From positions 744,001 to 808,000 of the forward strand of contig NZ_JAGIOD010000001.1 of assembly GCF_017876545.1 (NCBI RefSeq): a stretch of 64,000 bases of DNA, in the 5' to 3' direction. Made by a program: the position numbers and the translations under genes. Shown here piece after piece: positions 17,725 to 26,771 of this stretch (its first letter is position 1; each line of letters begins with the position of its first letter). A model generated the notes under the pieces. The model did not search any database. It had not been told where the DNA came from and was given only the letters and a program-made list of their open reading frames with translations. The stretch comes from Brachybacterium sacelli. GTDB taxonomy: Bacteria; Actinomycetota; Actinomycetes; Actinomycetales; Dermabacteraceae.

Positions 17725-18378
17725 ATGCTGCTCCTCCTCGACCTCGACAACACTCTGGTCGATCGTGACCGCGCCTTTTCCCGGTGGGCGGAGCCGTTCG
17801 TCGCTCAGCACCGGGGCGACAGGACAGACCTGGAGTGGTTGCTCGAGACCGATGCGCACGGCTACACGCACCGGGCGGTGCTCGCCGACGGCCTCATCGA
17901 CCGCCTCGGCCTCGCGACCACCCGGGACGATCTTGTACAGACCCTCCTGCTGGACCATGTCCCTTTCGTGCGCTGCTACGACGGTGTCATGGACCGCCTG
18001 CGGGACCTTCGATCCGCCGGCCACACGCTCGTGATCCTCACCAACGGCACCGTCGAGCAGCAGACCCGAAAAGTGGAGCTGAACGGGCTGGACGCTGCGA
18101 CCGATCGGGTCGTGATCTCGCAGGCGGTCGGCGTGAAGAAGCCTGCGCCCGAGATCTTCGCCGTCGCCGTGCAGGGTTTCTCGACCGACCGCGTGCCCTG
18201 GATTGTCGGCGACCAGGCCGAGGCCTGCATCGCCGGCGGTCGCTCCGCAGGCCTACGCACCGGATGGGTCGACCACGGCCGGGACTGGACGGGCGGGGAA
18301 CGCCCGACGGCATCCGCCCCGACGACCGTCGAGGTGCTCGACCTGATCGCAGAGCTCGACGGAGCCGACCATGCCTGA
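17725..18378 (+). CDS. HAD-superfamily hydrolase
   Basis: 217 residues. Motif I is LLDLDNTLVD near the N-terminus with nucleophile Asp6 and acid/base Asp8. Motif II is ILTNGT, motif III is the Lys in GVKKPAPEIF, and motif IV is WIVGDQAEACIAGG. A helical cap lies between motifs I and II. It is a cytoplasmic phosphatase or haloacid-dehalogenase-like enzyme with unknown substrate. TAGGCT lies seven bases before the ATG, so it is probably a leaderless transcript. The stop overlaps the next gene by eight bases. Confidence 0.88.
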   Translation: MLLLLDLDNTLVDRDRAFSRWAEPFVAQHRGDRTDLEWLLETDAHGYTHRAVLADGLIDRLGLATTRDDLVQTLLLDHVPFVRCYDGVMDRLRDLRSAGHTLVILTNGTVEQQTRKVELNGLDAATDRVVISQAVGVKKPAPEIFAVAVQGFSTDRVPWIVGDQAEACIAGGRSAGLRTGWVDHGRDWTGGERPTASAPTTVEVLDLIAELDGADHA

Positions 18379-19105
18379 GCCGCGGGAGGTCCGGATCGAC
18401 GGAGACACGGTCCGCCGCCCACGGAAGCCATGGACCGAGACGGTGCATGCCCTCCTGAGGCACCTCCGCGAGCAGGACCTCCCGGTGCCGGAGCCTCGGG
18501 GCATCGACGACCGCTTCGAATACGTGAGCCTGGTTCCAGGACTCGGCGGAGACGGGGCCTGGCCCGACGGGGTCTCCGCCGACGGTGCACGATCTCTGGG
18601 CCGGCTCCTACGCAGGATCCACGACGCAACACGTGGGTGGACCCCGCCCGCCGACGCGCAGTGGTCTGTCCCCCACGGTTCGGCATCGACTATCTGCCAC
18701 GGCGACCCGAAGCCCGGCAATGTCGCGTGGATCGATGGGCGGGCGGTCGGGCTGTTCGACTGGGACGCCGCCAGACCAGGCGCCCCGGTCGCCGACCTCG
18801 CCTACGCTCTCCTCTGGACGACACCCATCGATGTCGACCCGACAGGGCTGCAGGTCACGGCAGTGGAGGCAGCTCTTCGTCGCGAGCGCGCCGCCGCCCT
18901 GCTGGAAGGTTACGGCTGGTCCGGTCCGCTCGACATCGTCGACGTGGCCGTGCGCCGCCACGAGCTGGCAATCGACGAGGTGGAGTGGCTCGGCGAGCGG
19001 GGCCACGAGCCCCATGCGAGCTGGGTAGCACAAGGTTGGCCAGGTCGCTGGCGAGACCTGCTGCCGACCATGCGCGTGGCAGCACGCAGCGCCTTCATAG
19101 ACTGA
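18371..19105 (+). CDS. APH-like phosphotransferase coupled to the HAD gene
   Basis: 244 residues from ATG 18371, inside the end of the HAD gene. The catalytic loop ICHGDPKPGNVAWIDG and the metal-binding AVGLFDWDAARPGAPVADLA identify the aminoglycoside-phosphotransferase/choline-kinase fold. Tight coupling of a kinase-fold gene with a phosphatase-fold gene suggests they act on the same metabolite, which is inference. It has no resistance-specific features. The convergent MFS gene ends 37 bases away. Confidence 0.82.
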   Translation: MPEPREVRIDGDTVRRPRKPWTETVHALLRHLREQDLPVPEPRGIDDRFEYVSLVPGLGGDGAWPDGVSADGARSLGRLLRRIHDATRGWTPPADAQWSVPHGSASTICHGDPKPGNVAWIDGRAVGLFDWDAARPGAPVADLAYALLWTTPIDVDPTGLQVTAVEAALRRERAAALLEGYGWSGPLDIVDVAVRRHELAIDEVEWLGERGHEPHASWVAQGWPGRWRDLLPTMRVAARSAFID

Positions 19106-19142
19106 CCTCGATCTCATCGATGACATCGACGACGAGAAGCAG

Positions 19143-20408
19143 TCACGACATGTCGTTCAGGTCCCGACGACGAGGGTCATCGCGGAGTCGACGCACTGCC
19201 ATGATGCCTACCACTCCCGCGGCGAGGTACGCGATCGCATCGGCCACGATGACCCCACTGCCGACGCGCTCGGCAAGCACCCCGGCCAGGCCGATCGCGG
19301 CGATCTGAACCACCGACGCAATCCCCCAGAACACGCTGAACACCCGACCCCTCAGCACCGATGGACTCTGAGTCTGCAGCAGTGTCCCCTGCATCGCGGC
19401 GACCACCGCGAACGGCGCTCCGGCGAGCGCCGTGAGCACCACGGCCGGCCAGAGGACCGGATGCACATGCGGGTAGGTGAAAACTGCGAGCAGCAGGACC
19501 CCCGCGGTGAATGCCGCGGACACGAGCAATGGGAACGCATCGCGCCGGTCGGCGACCCAGGTCGCCCAGAGGGAGCCGAGGACCCCGCCAACGGCCTGGG
19601 CCGACAGGATCCAGCCCAGGGCGTCCGGTCCGGCATTCAGAAGCTCGCGGGCGAAAGGCGCCAGTAGGGCGGAGACAAAGCCTTCTCCCAATGCCATCAA
19701 CGCGACGACCGGCACCAGCGCACGGAGAGCCGGATGACGGCTCACCAATGCCGCGCCATCTCGCCATTGCGCGATCATGCCCGGTCGAGCAGCACAGCTC
19801 TCCGTCGATGGACGCCGGTGATCGACCGCGGCGACCAGCAAGGCGGAGAGGCCATGGCACACCGCCACGGTCCAGATCGCGGCAGGGAAGCCGGCCATGG
19901 CGAGCATCGTGCCGCCTACCGCCGGCCCCACCAACCGGGCGAGAGAGTTGTTGAGCGTGTTGAGGCTTGCAATCTCTCCGAGGCGGTCCGTGGGCGCGAG
20001 CTCCGGCAGGAGAGCATGCTCGGAGGGGCCGACCAGCTGGCCGAAACAGTTGCGCACGAACGACAGCGCGGCGATCCACGGCCACGCCTCGACCGCGAGA
20101 TACCCGAGCGTAAGGATCATCAGGGCGAGGTTCGCTCCGAGAAGGATCCGGCGCCGGTCCCACCTGTCACTGACCACACCGGCCACCTGCCCGAGCAGGA
20201 CAGGGGGTAGGGCGGCGGAGAGCACCGTGAGCGCAGTCGCGGCCGGTGATCCCGTGCTGTCGAAGACGACGAAGGGGAGCACCACGAAGAGGGCGTGGTT
20301 CCCGAGCCAGGCTACGAGACCAGCTCCCCAGACCAGGGCGATGCGCCCGTCCCACAAGAGGCTTCGGGGACGATATTCGTGGGGCGACTGCCGCGGAGGT
20401 CTGGGCAT
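19143..20408 (-). CDS. MFS exporter of the 12-helix, MFS_3/enterobactin-exporter type
   Basis: 421 residues with about twelve hydrophobic helices. The motif A loop is GVVSDRWDRRRILLGANL near residue 78, and a second conserved loop, SVLRGRVFSVFWGIASV, lies in the C-terminal half. These are usual for the MFS_3 group that exports siderophores or drugs. It is divergent from a winged-helix regulator 30 bases away, so that protein probably controls it. Inverted repeat AGGTCT-10 nt-AGACCT (20397-20419 region) spans the start codon. Membrane protein; substrate unknown. Confidence 0.87.
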   Translation of the reverse strand: MPRPPRQSPHEYRPRSLLWDGRIALVWGAGLVAWLGNHALFVVLPFVVFDSTGSPAATALTVLSAALPPVLLGQVAGVVSDRWDRRRILLGANLALMILTLGYLAVEAWPWIAALSFVRNCFGQLVGPSEHALLPELAPTDRLGEIASLNTLNNSLARLVGPAVGGTMLAMAGFPAAIWTVAVCHGLSALLVAAVDHRRPSTESCAARPGMIAQWRDGAALVSRHPALRALVPVVALMALGEGFVSALLAPFARELLNAGPDALGWILSAQAVGGVLGSLWATWVADRRDAFPLLVSAAFTAGVLLLAVFTYPHVHPVLWPAVVLTALAGAPFAVVAAMQGTLLQTQSPSVLRGRVFSVFWGIASVVQIAAIGLAGVLAERVGSGVIVADAIAYLAAGVVGIMAVRRLRDDPRRRDLNDMS

Positions 20409-20438
20409 GGTGAGACCTTCACGCCTACCCTGGGTGAA

Positions 20439-21149
20439 ATGGGAGAGCAGAATTCACCTAGCCGGCCTGCGGACGAGTCAGTACGTCCGGGCCGCGCCCC
20501 GTGGGACGACATCGATGTCGAATCCCTGCACACGGTGACGGATCCTGCCCAGGTCGCGATCCTCGCCGATCCGCGTCGTGTGCGGTTCATCCGGCCGTTC
20601 CTGGCGCGCGAAGCGACAGTGAGCGAGGTCGCCGGGGAATTGGGGGTCACGGCGAACTCCCTGCTGTACCGAGTGCGGCGGATGACTGACGCCGGCCTGT
20701 TGCGCGTGGTCGAGGAACGACCCCGCACGGGGCGTGCCATCAAGGTGTACCGCTCGAGCTACGACGGCTACCGGGTGCCGATGTCTGCAATGCAATACGA
20801 CGATCTGCGTCACCGCGTCGACGCCTACGGACGCCCGCTGCTGGACGATCTCGCACGCGCATACACGACGGCTCTACGCGACGCCCCGCACCACGACCGC
20901 ATCATCGCCCGCAACAGCGCCGGAGAGGTCTGGACCACCGATCTGCTCCCGACGAAGACCCGACGTGGAGAGCCGCTCGTCTTCGCGGACTCCGTGCTCT
21001 GGCTCGATCGCCGTCAGGCCGAGATCGCTCAACGTCATGTCCACGAGGCGCTCGAGGCCGCGCTCAGCGCGGACGACTCGGAGCACTCCGCCGGCCCTCG
21101 GGCTCCCTATCTCGTCATGGGGGCCGTACTCCCCCTTTCCGACGAGTGA
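20439..21149 (+). CDS. ArsR-like winged-helix regulator divergent from MFS exporter
   Basis: 236 residues. The DNA-binding region is ILADPRRVRFIRPFLARE, then SEVAGELGVTANSLLYRVRR and a wing VVEERPRTGRAIKVY, in residues 35-105. The C-terminal half is unfamiliar and may bind a ligand. TACCCT (20426-20431) is seven bases before the ATG, so translation is probably leaderless. GGTGAA/TTCACC repeats flank the start and could be an autoregulatory site. It probably represses the divergent exporter. Confidence 0.78.
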   Translation: MGEQNSPSRPADESVRPGRAPWDDIDVESLHTVTDPAQVAILADPRRVRFIRPFLAREATVSEVAGELGVTANSLLYRVRRMTDAGLLRVVEERPRTGRAIKVYRSSYDGYRVPMSAMQYDDLRHRVDAYGRPLLDDLARAYTTALRDAPHHDRIIARNSAGEVWTTDLLPTKTRRGEPLVFADSVLWLDRRQAEIAQRHVHEALEAALSADDSEHSAGPRAPYLVMGAVLPLSDE

Positions 21150-21177
21150 TGATCCAATGAGCTTCGACGTGCGCCGC

Positions 21178-22002
21178 TCATCCGGTGACGTCCCGCGCGA
21201 TCTCGTGCATCTGGTCGAGCCGAGCCCATTCGTCGTCGTCCGTGCCGGCGTAGACCAGGGAGATCCGGCCCGCGTACCCGACATCCTGCAGCACGCTCAG
21301 CGAGCGGGTGAGGTCCTCCTCGTCGAGCACGCCGGGTGAGATCTCGCGCGCCTTGACCTGGGAGCACTCCGCCTCGCCCGCGACGGCAGCGATCTGCTCG
21401 TACTTGTCGTCCCCGCCCCAGTTCCCGGTGTCGATCAGGAGCCCGACCTCGCCGTCGACCTGGTCGAGCAGCCGTCGCGTGGTGGCTGCGTCCACGAGGA
21501 GTGACTTCCAGTTCTCGGTGATCACTCGGATGTCCGGGTGGGACGTCGCGAGCGCACGCAACCGACGGGCGCTCAGTGCGAGCGTCTCGTCCGTCGGCTC
21601 CTGGTCGCCGGCGGGCACCCGCACCCTCGGCGCGCCGAGCTGCTCGGCGACGTCGATCCAGCCCGACAGCCACCGCTGCTGCTCCTCCCCCTGCTCGGGG
21701 TGGATCACGTCCCCGTCGTCGACGAGGAAGCATTCGAGGTCCACTCCCGCGGTGTCGAAAGCGTCGCGCAGCTCCGCGAGATAGGAGGCCTCAGTGCGGG
21801 GCAGGTAGAAGTGGCACAGCTGGGCGCTGACGAAGCCGTGCGCGGCGAGCTGTCCGGGCAGCTCGAGCAGGGGCAGGCCGTCAGCGCTGTCGTGCTCGGT
21901 CAGGACGCCCGACGGCGCGGAGCCCGGCGCGACGTAACGGCCCATCGTCCTGAACAGCGACCAGGTGTGCAGGGCCTTGGCGGGGTCGAGGGCATGAGCC
22001 AT
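21178..22002 (-). CDS. Sugar phosphate isomerase/epimerase-like TIM-barrel protein
   Basis: 274 residues from ATG 22002, chosen for AGGAGA four bases upstream; the frame is open further but unlike the family. The barrel strands are visible as LECFLVDDGDVI, VRVPAGDQEP, IRVITENWKS and VGLLIDTGNWGG, and the metal ligands would be Glu and Asp in these strands, as in xylose-isomerase-like AP-endonuclease-2 proteins. It is cytoplasmic and probably isomerises a keto-sugar or sugar acid. It stands alone, convergent with the wHTH regulator. Confidence 0.8.
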   Translation of the reverse strand: MAHALDPAKALHTWSLFRTMGRYVAPGSAPSGVLTEHDSADGLPLLELPGQLAAHGFVSAQLCHFYLPRTEASYLAELRDAFDTAGVDLECFLVDDGDVIHPEQGEEQQRWLSGWIDVAEQLGAPRVRVPAGDQEPTDETLALSARRLRALATSHPDIRVITENWKSLLVDAATTRRLLDQVDGEVGLLIDTGNWGGDDKYEQIAAVAGEAECSQVKAREISPGVLDEEDLTRSLSVLQDVGYAGRISLVYAGTDDDEWARLDQMHEIARDVTG

Positions 22003-22145
22003 GGGATCTCCTGTGATCGAGGTGCCGGGAACGAACCCCGCGCGACAGACCTCCATCATGTCGTGACGGGGTGGCGCGGGAAACCATCCGACACCCCCGC
22101 TACGGTGACTCCGTGGGGCGGGACGGGCCCGCGTACCCTCGCCCC

Positions 22146-22721
22146 ATGACCCCCGACGCGGCCGATGTCGCTGCTGCGACACCACCCGTCAGGGCCCACG
22201 CAGCGGCACGAGCCCTCGGCGTGAGAGAGCTCGCAAGCTGGTGCGCCGAGATCCTCGTCGGCGCGCTCGACCTCACCGACCAGGATCGCCATGATGCCCG
22301 ATGGATCGCCGGGAAGGCCTGGACGGGCTGGGGCGACCCTGACTCCTGGTCCGGCCGAGGACTCGACCATTGGCCCCGTGTCTGGGCGGCCCGCACGCTG
22401 CTGCACTCGTGGGACCCGGTCGCGACCCTCGCCGTCGAGCAAGGGCTGGCCGATGAGGCCTGGAGGGTGCGGGAGATGTGCGCGAAGGTCGTCGCCCGCT
22501 ATGAGGTGGGTTCTGCCGCACCGGAGTGCGCCCGCTGCGCGGAGGGCGATGCGGTGCCGCGTGTCCGGGTGGAGTCCCTGCGTGCCCTCGGCGCCGTCGG
22601 CGAGATCGAGCACGCCCCGTCGGTCCTCACCGCTGTCCACCACGAGGATCCCACGGTCGTACGCGCTGCGGAGCGAGCGCTCGAACGGATGGAGGCACGG
22701 CTGGACCGGCCCGTGACGTGA
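22146..22721 (+). CDS. HEAT-repeat-like protein
   Basis: 191 residues from ATG 22146, with TACCCT six bases upstream (leaderless pattern). Paired helices such as DHWPRVWAARTLLHSWDPVA, EAWRVREMCAKVVARYE, RVRVESLRALGAVGEIE and DPTVVRAAERALERMEARL resemble HEAT or PBS-lyase repeats used for protein-protein contacts. A CARC pair of cysteines lies between repeats. No enzyme motif is seen. Function unknown; the next gene has its own promoter. Confidence 0.7.
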   Translation: MTPDAADVAAATPPVRAHAAARALGVRELASWCAEILVGALDLTDQDRHDARWIAGKAWTGWGDPDSWSGRGLDHWPRVWAARTLLHSWDPVATLAVEQGLADEAWRVREMCAKVVARYEVGSAAPECARCAEGDAVPRVRVESLRALGAVGEIEHAPSVLTAVHHEDPTVVRAAERALERMEARLDRPVT

Positions 22722-22813
22722 TCTCGCGGCCCGGCCGGGCACCCCCGCGCCGAGCACAGTCGGTCGCCGGGAACTGCGTTGCACGCCCCGACGGTCGGCC
22801 CTACTGTCGACGC

Positions 22814-24109
22814 GTGCACACCACTGCGGCCACCCGTGCCCGTCGAGCCGCCGCGGACCTCGTGAGGTCCTTCGGCCTCGAGGTGGAGCGGGTCATCGAC
22901 CTCCACGACTCCAACAAGCTCACCGTGCACCTGCTGCCCTGCGACCTGGTCGCTCGCATCGGGCCTGCCGCCCAGGGAGGCGCTCAGGCCGAGGTCGAGC
23001 GGGCCCTGTGCCTCGCGGAGGTCGGAGCACCCGTCGGCGCGCTCGACCCCCGCACCCCACCTCAGGTGCAGAGGCGCGACGGCTTCGAGATCACGCTGTG
23101 GACCCACCACGCGCCCGACGAGTACCGGGTCCTGCCCGCGGCCGAGTACGCCGCGGCCCTGACGCAGCTGCACGCCGGGATGCGCGCGGTGGACCTCGAG
23201 TTGCCTCACTTCACCGAACGTGTCGCCTCCGCGCTCGCCCTGCTGGACGACCCGGGGCTCACCCCGGGCCTGGCCGGCCCCGACCGCACCTTCCTCCGCG
23301 AGACCATCGCCGACCTCTCGGCGGAGATCGCCGGGCGGGGCGGGCAACAGTTCCTGCACGGCGAGCCCCACCCCGGCAACGTGCTCGAAACAGCCGACGG
23401 TCCGCTGTTCATCGACCTCGAGACGTGCTGCATCGGCCCGGTCGAGTTCGATCTCGCCCACGCCCCCGCGCAGGTCGCAGCGCACTACCCGGCTGTCGAC
23501 GCCGCACTGCTCGAGGACTGCCGGATCCTCACTCGGGCGCTCGCGACGACCTGGCGCTGGGACCGCGAGGACGATCTGCCCGAGGGGAAGCTGCTGGGGA
23601 TCGGCTGGCTGCAGCAGGTCCGGGCTCTCATGACCCATCGCCGCAGGCCTGATGCGCCGCGGCCCACCCTCACGATCCTCTGCGGCCTGCCCGGCAGCGG
23701 GAAGACCACCGAGGCGGACCGGATCGTCGAGGCCACCGGGGCTTTCCGTCTCAGCCCCGACGACTGGCTGGAGCTGCTGGACGTCTCGCTCTGGCAGGAG
23801 GAACTGCGCGACCGCATCGAGCAGCTGCAGTGGCAGATCGGCCGGGAGCTACTCGCTCAGGGAGTGTCCGTGGTCGTCGAATGGGGCACCTGGGGGCGCG
23901 AGGAGCGCGACCAGCTGCGGACCGAGGCGCGAGCGCTCGGCGCGCGGGTCGCCCTGCGCTTCCTGGATGCCGATGACGAGGAGCTGCTGCGCCGTGCGAG
24001 TGCGCGGCGGCGGGAGGAGCCCCCGATGCTCCGCGAGCACTTCACCGAGTACCGGACGAAGCTGCAGGTGCCGACGGCCGAGGAGCTCGCGCTGTACGAC
24101 CAGTACTGA
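22814..24109 (+). CDS. Fusion of APH-like phosphotransferase and P-loop kinase (AAA_33-like)
   Basis: 431 residues from GTG 22814, six bases after TACTGT (leaderless pattern). Residues 1-270 have the APH fold, with FLHGEPHPGNVLETADGPLF and FIDLETCCIGPVEFDLAHA. From about residue 285 there is a P-loop, ILCGLPGSGKTTEADRI, then a kinase lid and VVVEWGTWGREER as in AAA_33/zeta-toxin-like kinases. The two catalytic parts lie in a single open frame. I infer a bifunctional small-molecule kinase. It overlaps the end of the convergent DUF2306 gene by 68 bases. Confidence 0.82.
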   Translation: MHTTAATRARRAAADLVRSFGLEVERVIDLHDSNKLTVHLLPCDLVARIGPAAQGGAQAEVERALCLAEVGAPVGALDPRTPPQVQRRDGFEITLWTHHAPDEYRVLPAAEYAAALTQLHAGMRAVDLELPHFTERVASALALLDDPGLTPGLAGPDRTFLRETIADLSAEIAGRGGQQFLHGEPHPGNVLETADGPLFIDLETCCIGPVEFDLAHAPAQVAAHYPAVDAALLEDCRILTRALATTWRWDREDDLPEGKLLGIGWLQQVRALMTHRRRPDAPRPTLTILCGLPGSGKTTEADRIVEATGAFRLSPDDWLELLDVSLWQEELRDRIEQLQWQIGRELLAQGVSVVVEWGTWGREERDQLRTEARALGARVALRFLDADDEELLRRASARRREEPPMLREHFTEYRTKLQVPTAEELALYDQY

Positions 24110-24722
24110 GCCCGCGTCGCAGGACGATCTCGACGATGATCAGGTTGAGGATCCAGCCCAGAGTCTGGCCCACCGGGATCATCGAGGCCGCGCGGTCACC
24201 GAGACTCGCCGGGTCGGCGTCGGTGAGAGGAATCTGCGCCAACAGGAGCAGCGGAGTGAGCAGGCGCGACGTGACGGCGAGGAACGTCAGCGCGTAGTTA
24301 CGCATCATCCAGGCCCGGTGCGCGGCGAAATCCCTCCGGCGGGCCGCGCGGTACGCGAGCACTCCTGTGATCACCCACAGCACGGCCGCGGTGGTCAGTC
24401 CGATCTGGGTGAGCAGGCGGCCCGACCAGATCGCGACCGGTATCGCGCAGAGGGCCGACGGCGCGACGCCGAGGAGGAGATAGGCGCGCCCGATCGTGCG
24501 GTGGATCCGTCGGCGTCGTCGAATCCTCGGGATGAACTGCAAGGGTCCGAGCACGAGCGCCAACGCCGCCGTGGCGATGTGCACCACCAGGAGGGCGTAC
24601 TCCACGGCGGCCTGCACTTCGAGCCGGCTGTCCGCACGATCCAGGCCCAGATACGGGAATGCGAGCCCGACGCTGAATCCGATCGCGACCACGAGCAGCA
24701 GCCATCCGGTCCGGCTTCGCAT
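24042..24722 (-). CDS. DUF2306-like integral membrane protein
   Basis: 226 residues from ATG 24722, with GGAGG five bases upstream. Seven hydrophobic helices with HIATAALALVLGPLQFIPRI, RIHRTIGRAYLLLG and HRAWMMRNYALTF, the conserved His-bearing segments of DUF2306 proteins, which may bind haem. Function is unknown. Upstream, GCTGTC-GCA-GACAGC (24840-24854) may be an operator. The C-terminal coding end overlaps the convergent fusion-kinase gene. Confidence 0.78.
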   Translation of the reverse strand: MRSRTGWLLLVVAIGFSVGLAFPYLGLDRADSRLEVQAAVEYALLVVHIATAALALVLGPLQFIPRIRRRRRIHRTIGRAYLLLGVAPSALCAIPVAIWSGRLLTQIGLTTAAVLWVITGVLAYRAARRRDFAAHRAWMMRNYALTFLAVTSRLLTPLLLLAQIPLTDADPASLGDRAASMIPVGQTLGWILNLIIVEIVLRRGLSTGRTARAPRPSAPAASSGTR

Positions 24723-25451
24723 TCCGGCCTCCTGTGTCGACGAGCGGCGGTCGACGCCCACGGCGCCGACGGTCCCGGCAAGTCTTCGCCGAACAGCGAT
24801 GTCGCGCGTCGTGCAGGAGGCTGAGAGTCCCGTACGCAGGCTGTCGCAGACAGCGACGGGGAGGGTACGTCGCGCCGCGTAGGGCGTCGCGCGAACGTCC
24901 CGCGCTCGAGGTCGACCTCGCCCGGGCCGCTTGCGCGTCACAGGAGCCGCAGCGACTTACCGGCAGAGCAACCGCCACCGGGCCGGCCCCTAGCGAAGAT
25001 CCGAGCCCCCTCGGGCCGCCAGCACTGGGTCCCGCGCCCGCGCCAGATCCGCGCGACCGTCGCGTTGCCGATGCTCGCCAACGTTCCAGAGGACCGGTGC
25101 GTCAGGCCCGTCCCGTCCCGATGGGCGCCGAACCACCCACCGCCAGGATATTGACGACACGCGGAACTAGCTCGGCAGAGCGGTCGCCAAGACCACGAGC
25201 AGCCGTCTGTCTCACCGCGTGTCGAGTCAGGTGCCCCACGACGGCCAGGGCGGGAATCCGGAACGGGGCAGCGACCAACCGGGAACACGGTCGAACTGGC
25301 CGTGTGAATTCTCTGAAGGACACTTGTTGCCCTCGATGGGGACTGCGGCGCGGTCGTGAGATCCCTTCTGGCTGCGCGCTTGCTGAGGGCGCTGGTGAGG
25401 AGCGCGTAATTCGTGCCATCGAGAGGGAGCGTGACGTCGGCCCCAGGTGGC
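24723..25451. other. Gene-poor stretch of about 730 bases
   Basis: No intact gene is supported. Frames here are Arg/Ser-rich and lack ribosome sites. It holds the inverted repeat upstream of the DUF2306 gene (24840-24854), a transposase-like relic near 24980-25108, and a weak CCCTCGATGG / CCATCGAGAGGG inverted repeat at about 25330 and 25418, which could end the leftward ROK transcript. Base composition is slightly less GC-rich than in the flanking genes. Confidence 0.5.
24980..25108 (-). pseudogene. Decayed IS630-family transposase fragment
   Basis: On the minus strand about 43 residues read LTHRSSGTLASIGNATVARI then WRGRGTQCWRPEGARIFARG. This resembles the conserved THWSS..LA....NATVAR.WR..GLQPWR.ETF segment that follows the helix-turn-helix in IS630-family transposases. 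Neither the N-terminal DNA-binding part nor the DDE catalytic part is recognisable around it, and no inverted repeats were found. Identification is from pattern memory only. Confidence 0.45.
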
Positions 25452-26681
25452 TCACCCATCGGGAAGGGCCGCCAGCCAGGAGCCGCTCGTGAGATACCGA
25501 TCCACAACGGTCGGCCTGAGCAGCTCTTCGGTCGCCATCGACACAGCTCCCTGGACGCCCGTCAGGTCTCCGAGCGTCGCCTGGTCGATCCTGACCTGCG
25601 CGCTGGAGCGCGGGAGGGCGTCCGCATAGAGCCCCGCACGAATTCCCGCGGACAGCGAGCTCCCCGTATCCGAGAGGTAGCCCCACGTCATGATGGACCC
25701 CGGCCCCAAGAGCGTCACCAAGGACGCGAGGGCCTGACCGATGTGGACCCCGGCCTCCCGTATCGCGCCGACGGCCTGCCCGTGACCCTGATCTACGAGT
25801 GCCACGAGATCGCGCACGTGATCCACCGCGACTCCGGCGGCACGCATCTGTCGCACCAGCGCATCGCCGGAGGCGACCGCGTTGAGGCACCCTCTCCCGC
25901 CACAGCTGCACATGGCATCGGATCCCGCGATCTTGAGGTGTCCGATCTGCCCTGCCAGGTTGCCGGCGCCGCGCAGGGGGTGACCGTCGACGAGGATGGC
26001 CGCGTCGATCAAGGTCCCAAGTTTGACGCACGCGAAGACATCCGGCGCCGGATCCAGGCGCGCGTACTCGGCGCGGGCCATGACGCTCACATCGCGGTCG
26101 AGCAGCGCGGGGGCCTGAAACCTGTCTCTCACCTGCTGGAGCACGGACTCCTCGTCCCACGGGGCTCCTGAGATACTCCCCGTCGGCCCGAAGTCCATGA
26201 GCTCGCTCGGGCTCGGCAACGCCAAACCCACGCCCGCGACGATCGAGCGCGGCATGGCTCTCGCGCGCATCCCCTCCAGCGTGCGGAAGAGCTCGTCCAG
26301 AACCGCCGATGGCCCCGCTGAAACGGGGGTCTCGACCAGGCACTCGTCGATGATCACCCCTTCCAGGCTCGCCACCGCCACCCGTGACCCGGTGAGCCCC
26401 ACATGCATCGCGAGCACCACGTGCCGGCCCGACGCGAAGCTGACGAGCTGGGCCGGGCGGCCACGGTGACCCGACATCGCCGGGCCGTCCTCGACCAGTC
26501 CCTCGGCAGCGAGGTGGAGGAGCCGTTGGCGGACGGTCGAGCGCGCGATGCCCAGGTCCGCGGCAAGCCGACTGATCGTGCTGCCGCCTCCTGCACGAAG
26601 GTGCGCGAGCACCTCACCGCTGCGCTCCATCGTGGCGGGTGGCCGGGGCTGCTGCGCCGGCGCAACGTGACCCATGGACAT
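25452..26681 (-). CDS. ROK-family transcriptional repressor
   Basis: 409 residues. An N-terminal winged helix (RAGGGSTISRLAADLGIARS then TVRQRLLHLAAEGLV) precedes the ROK domain. The zinc motif is GHLKIAGSDAMCSCGGRGCL followed by Asn where the family usually has Glu. ROK repressors release DNA when they bind a sugar or sugar phosphate. It is divergent from a sugar-transport operon whose promoter carries a palindromic site, so it most likely controls that operon and itself. GGGGGAG precedes ATG 26681; a second ATG lies two codons in. Confidence 0.87.
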   Translation of the reverse strand: MSMGHVAPAQQPRPPATMERSGEVLAHLRAGGGSTISRLAADLGIARSTVRQRLLHLAAEGLVEDGPAMSGHRGRPAQLVSFASGRHVVLAMHVGLTGSRVAVASLEGVIIDECLVETPVSAGPSAVLDELFRTLEGMRARAMPRSIVAGVGLALPSPSELMDFGPTGSISGAPWDEESVLQQVRDRFQAPALLDRDVSVMARAEYARLDPAPDVFACVKLGTLIDAAILVDGHPLRGAGNLAGQIGHLKIAGSDAMCSCGGRGCLNAVASGDALVRQMRAAGVAVDHVRDLVALVDQGHGQAVGAIREAGVHIGQALASLVTLLGPGSIMTWGYLSDTGSSLSAGIRAGLYADALPRSSAQVRIDQATLGDLTGVQGAVSMATEELLRPTVVDRYLTSGSWLAALPDG

Positions 26682-26771
26682 CGAACTCCCCCCGGTACGG
26701 CTGGCGGATCGTCATCGTCGTGCCTCGCGACGACGCCGAGGCGCCAAGCCTAGCGCCCCGGCCGCTTTCTG

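Noticed and set aside
8973-19105. Antibiotic-resistance interpretation of the APH-like genes
   Set aside because: The fold motifs are present but nothing resembles known resistance enzymes, and their neighbours are metabolic genes.
25165-25235. tRNA-like sequence (TAGCTCGGCAGAGC followed later by TGTCGAGTC)
   Set aside because: The D-loop would be only four bases, no 7-base acceptor stem pairs, and the anticodon arm cannot be formed.
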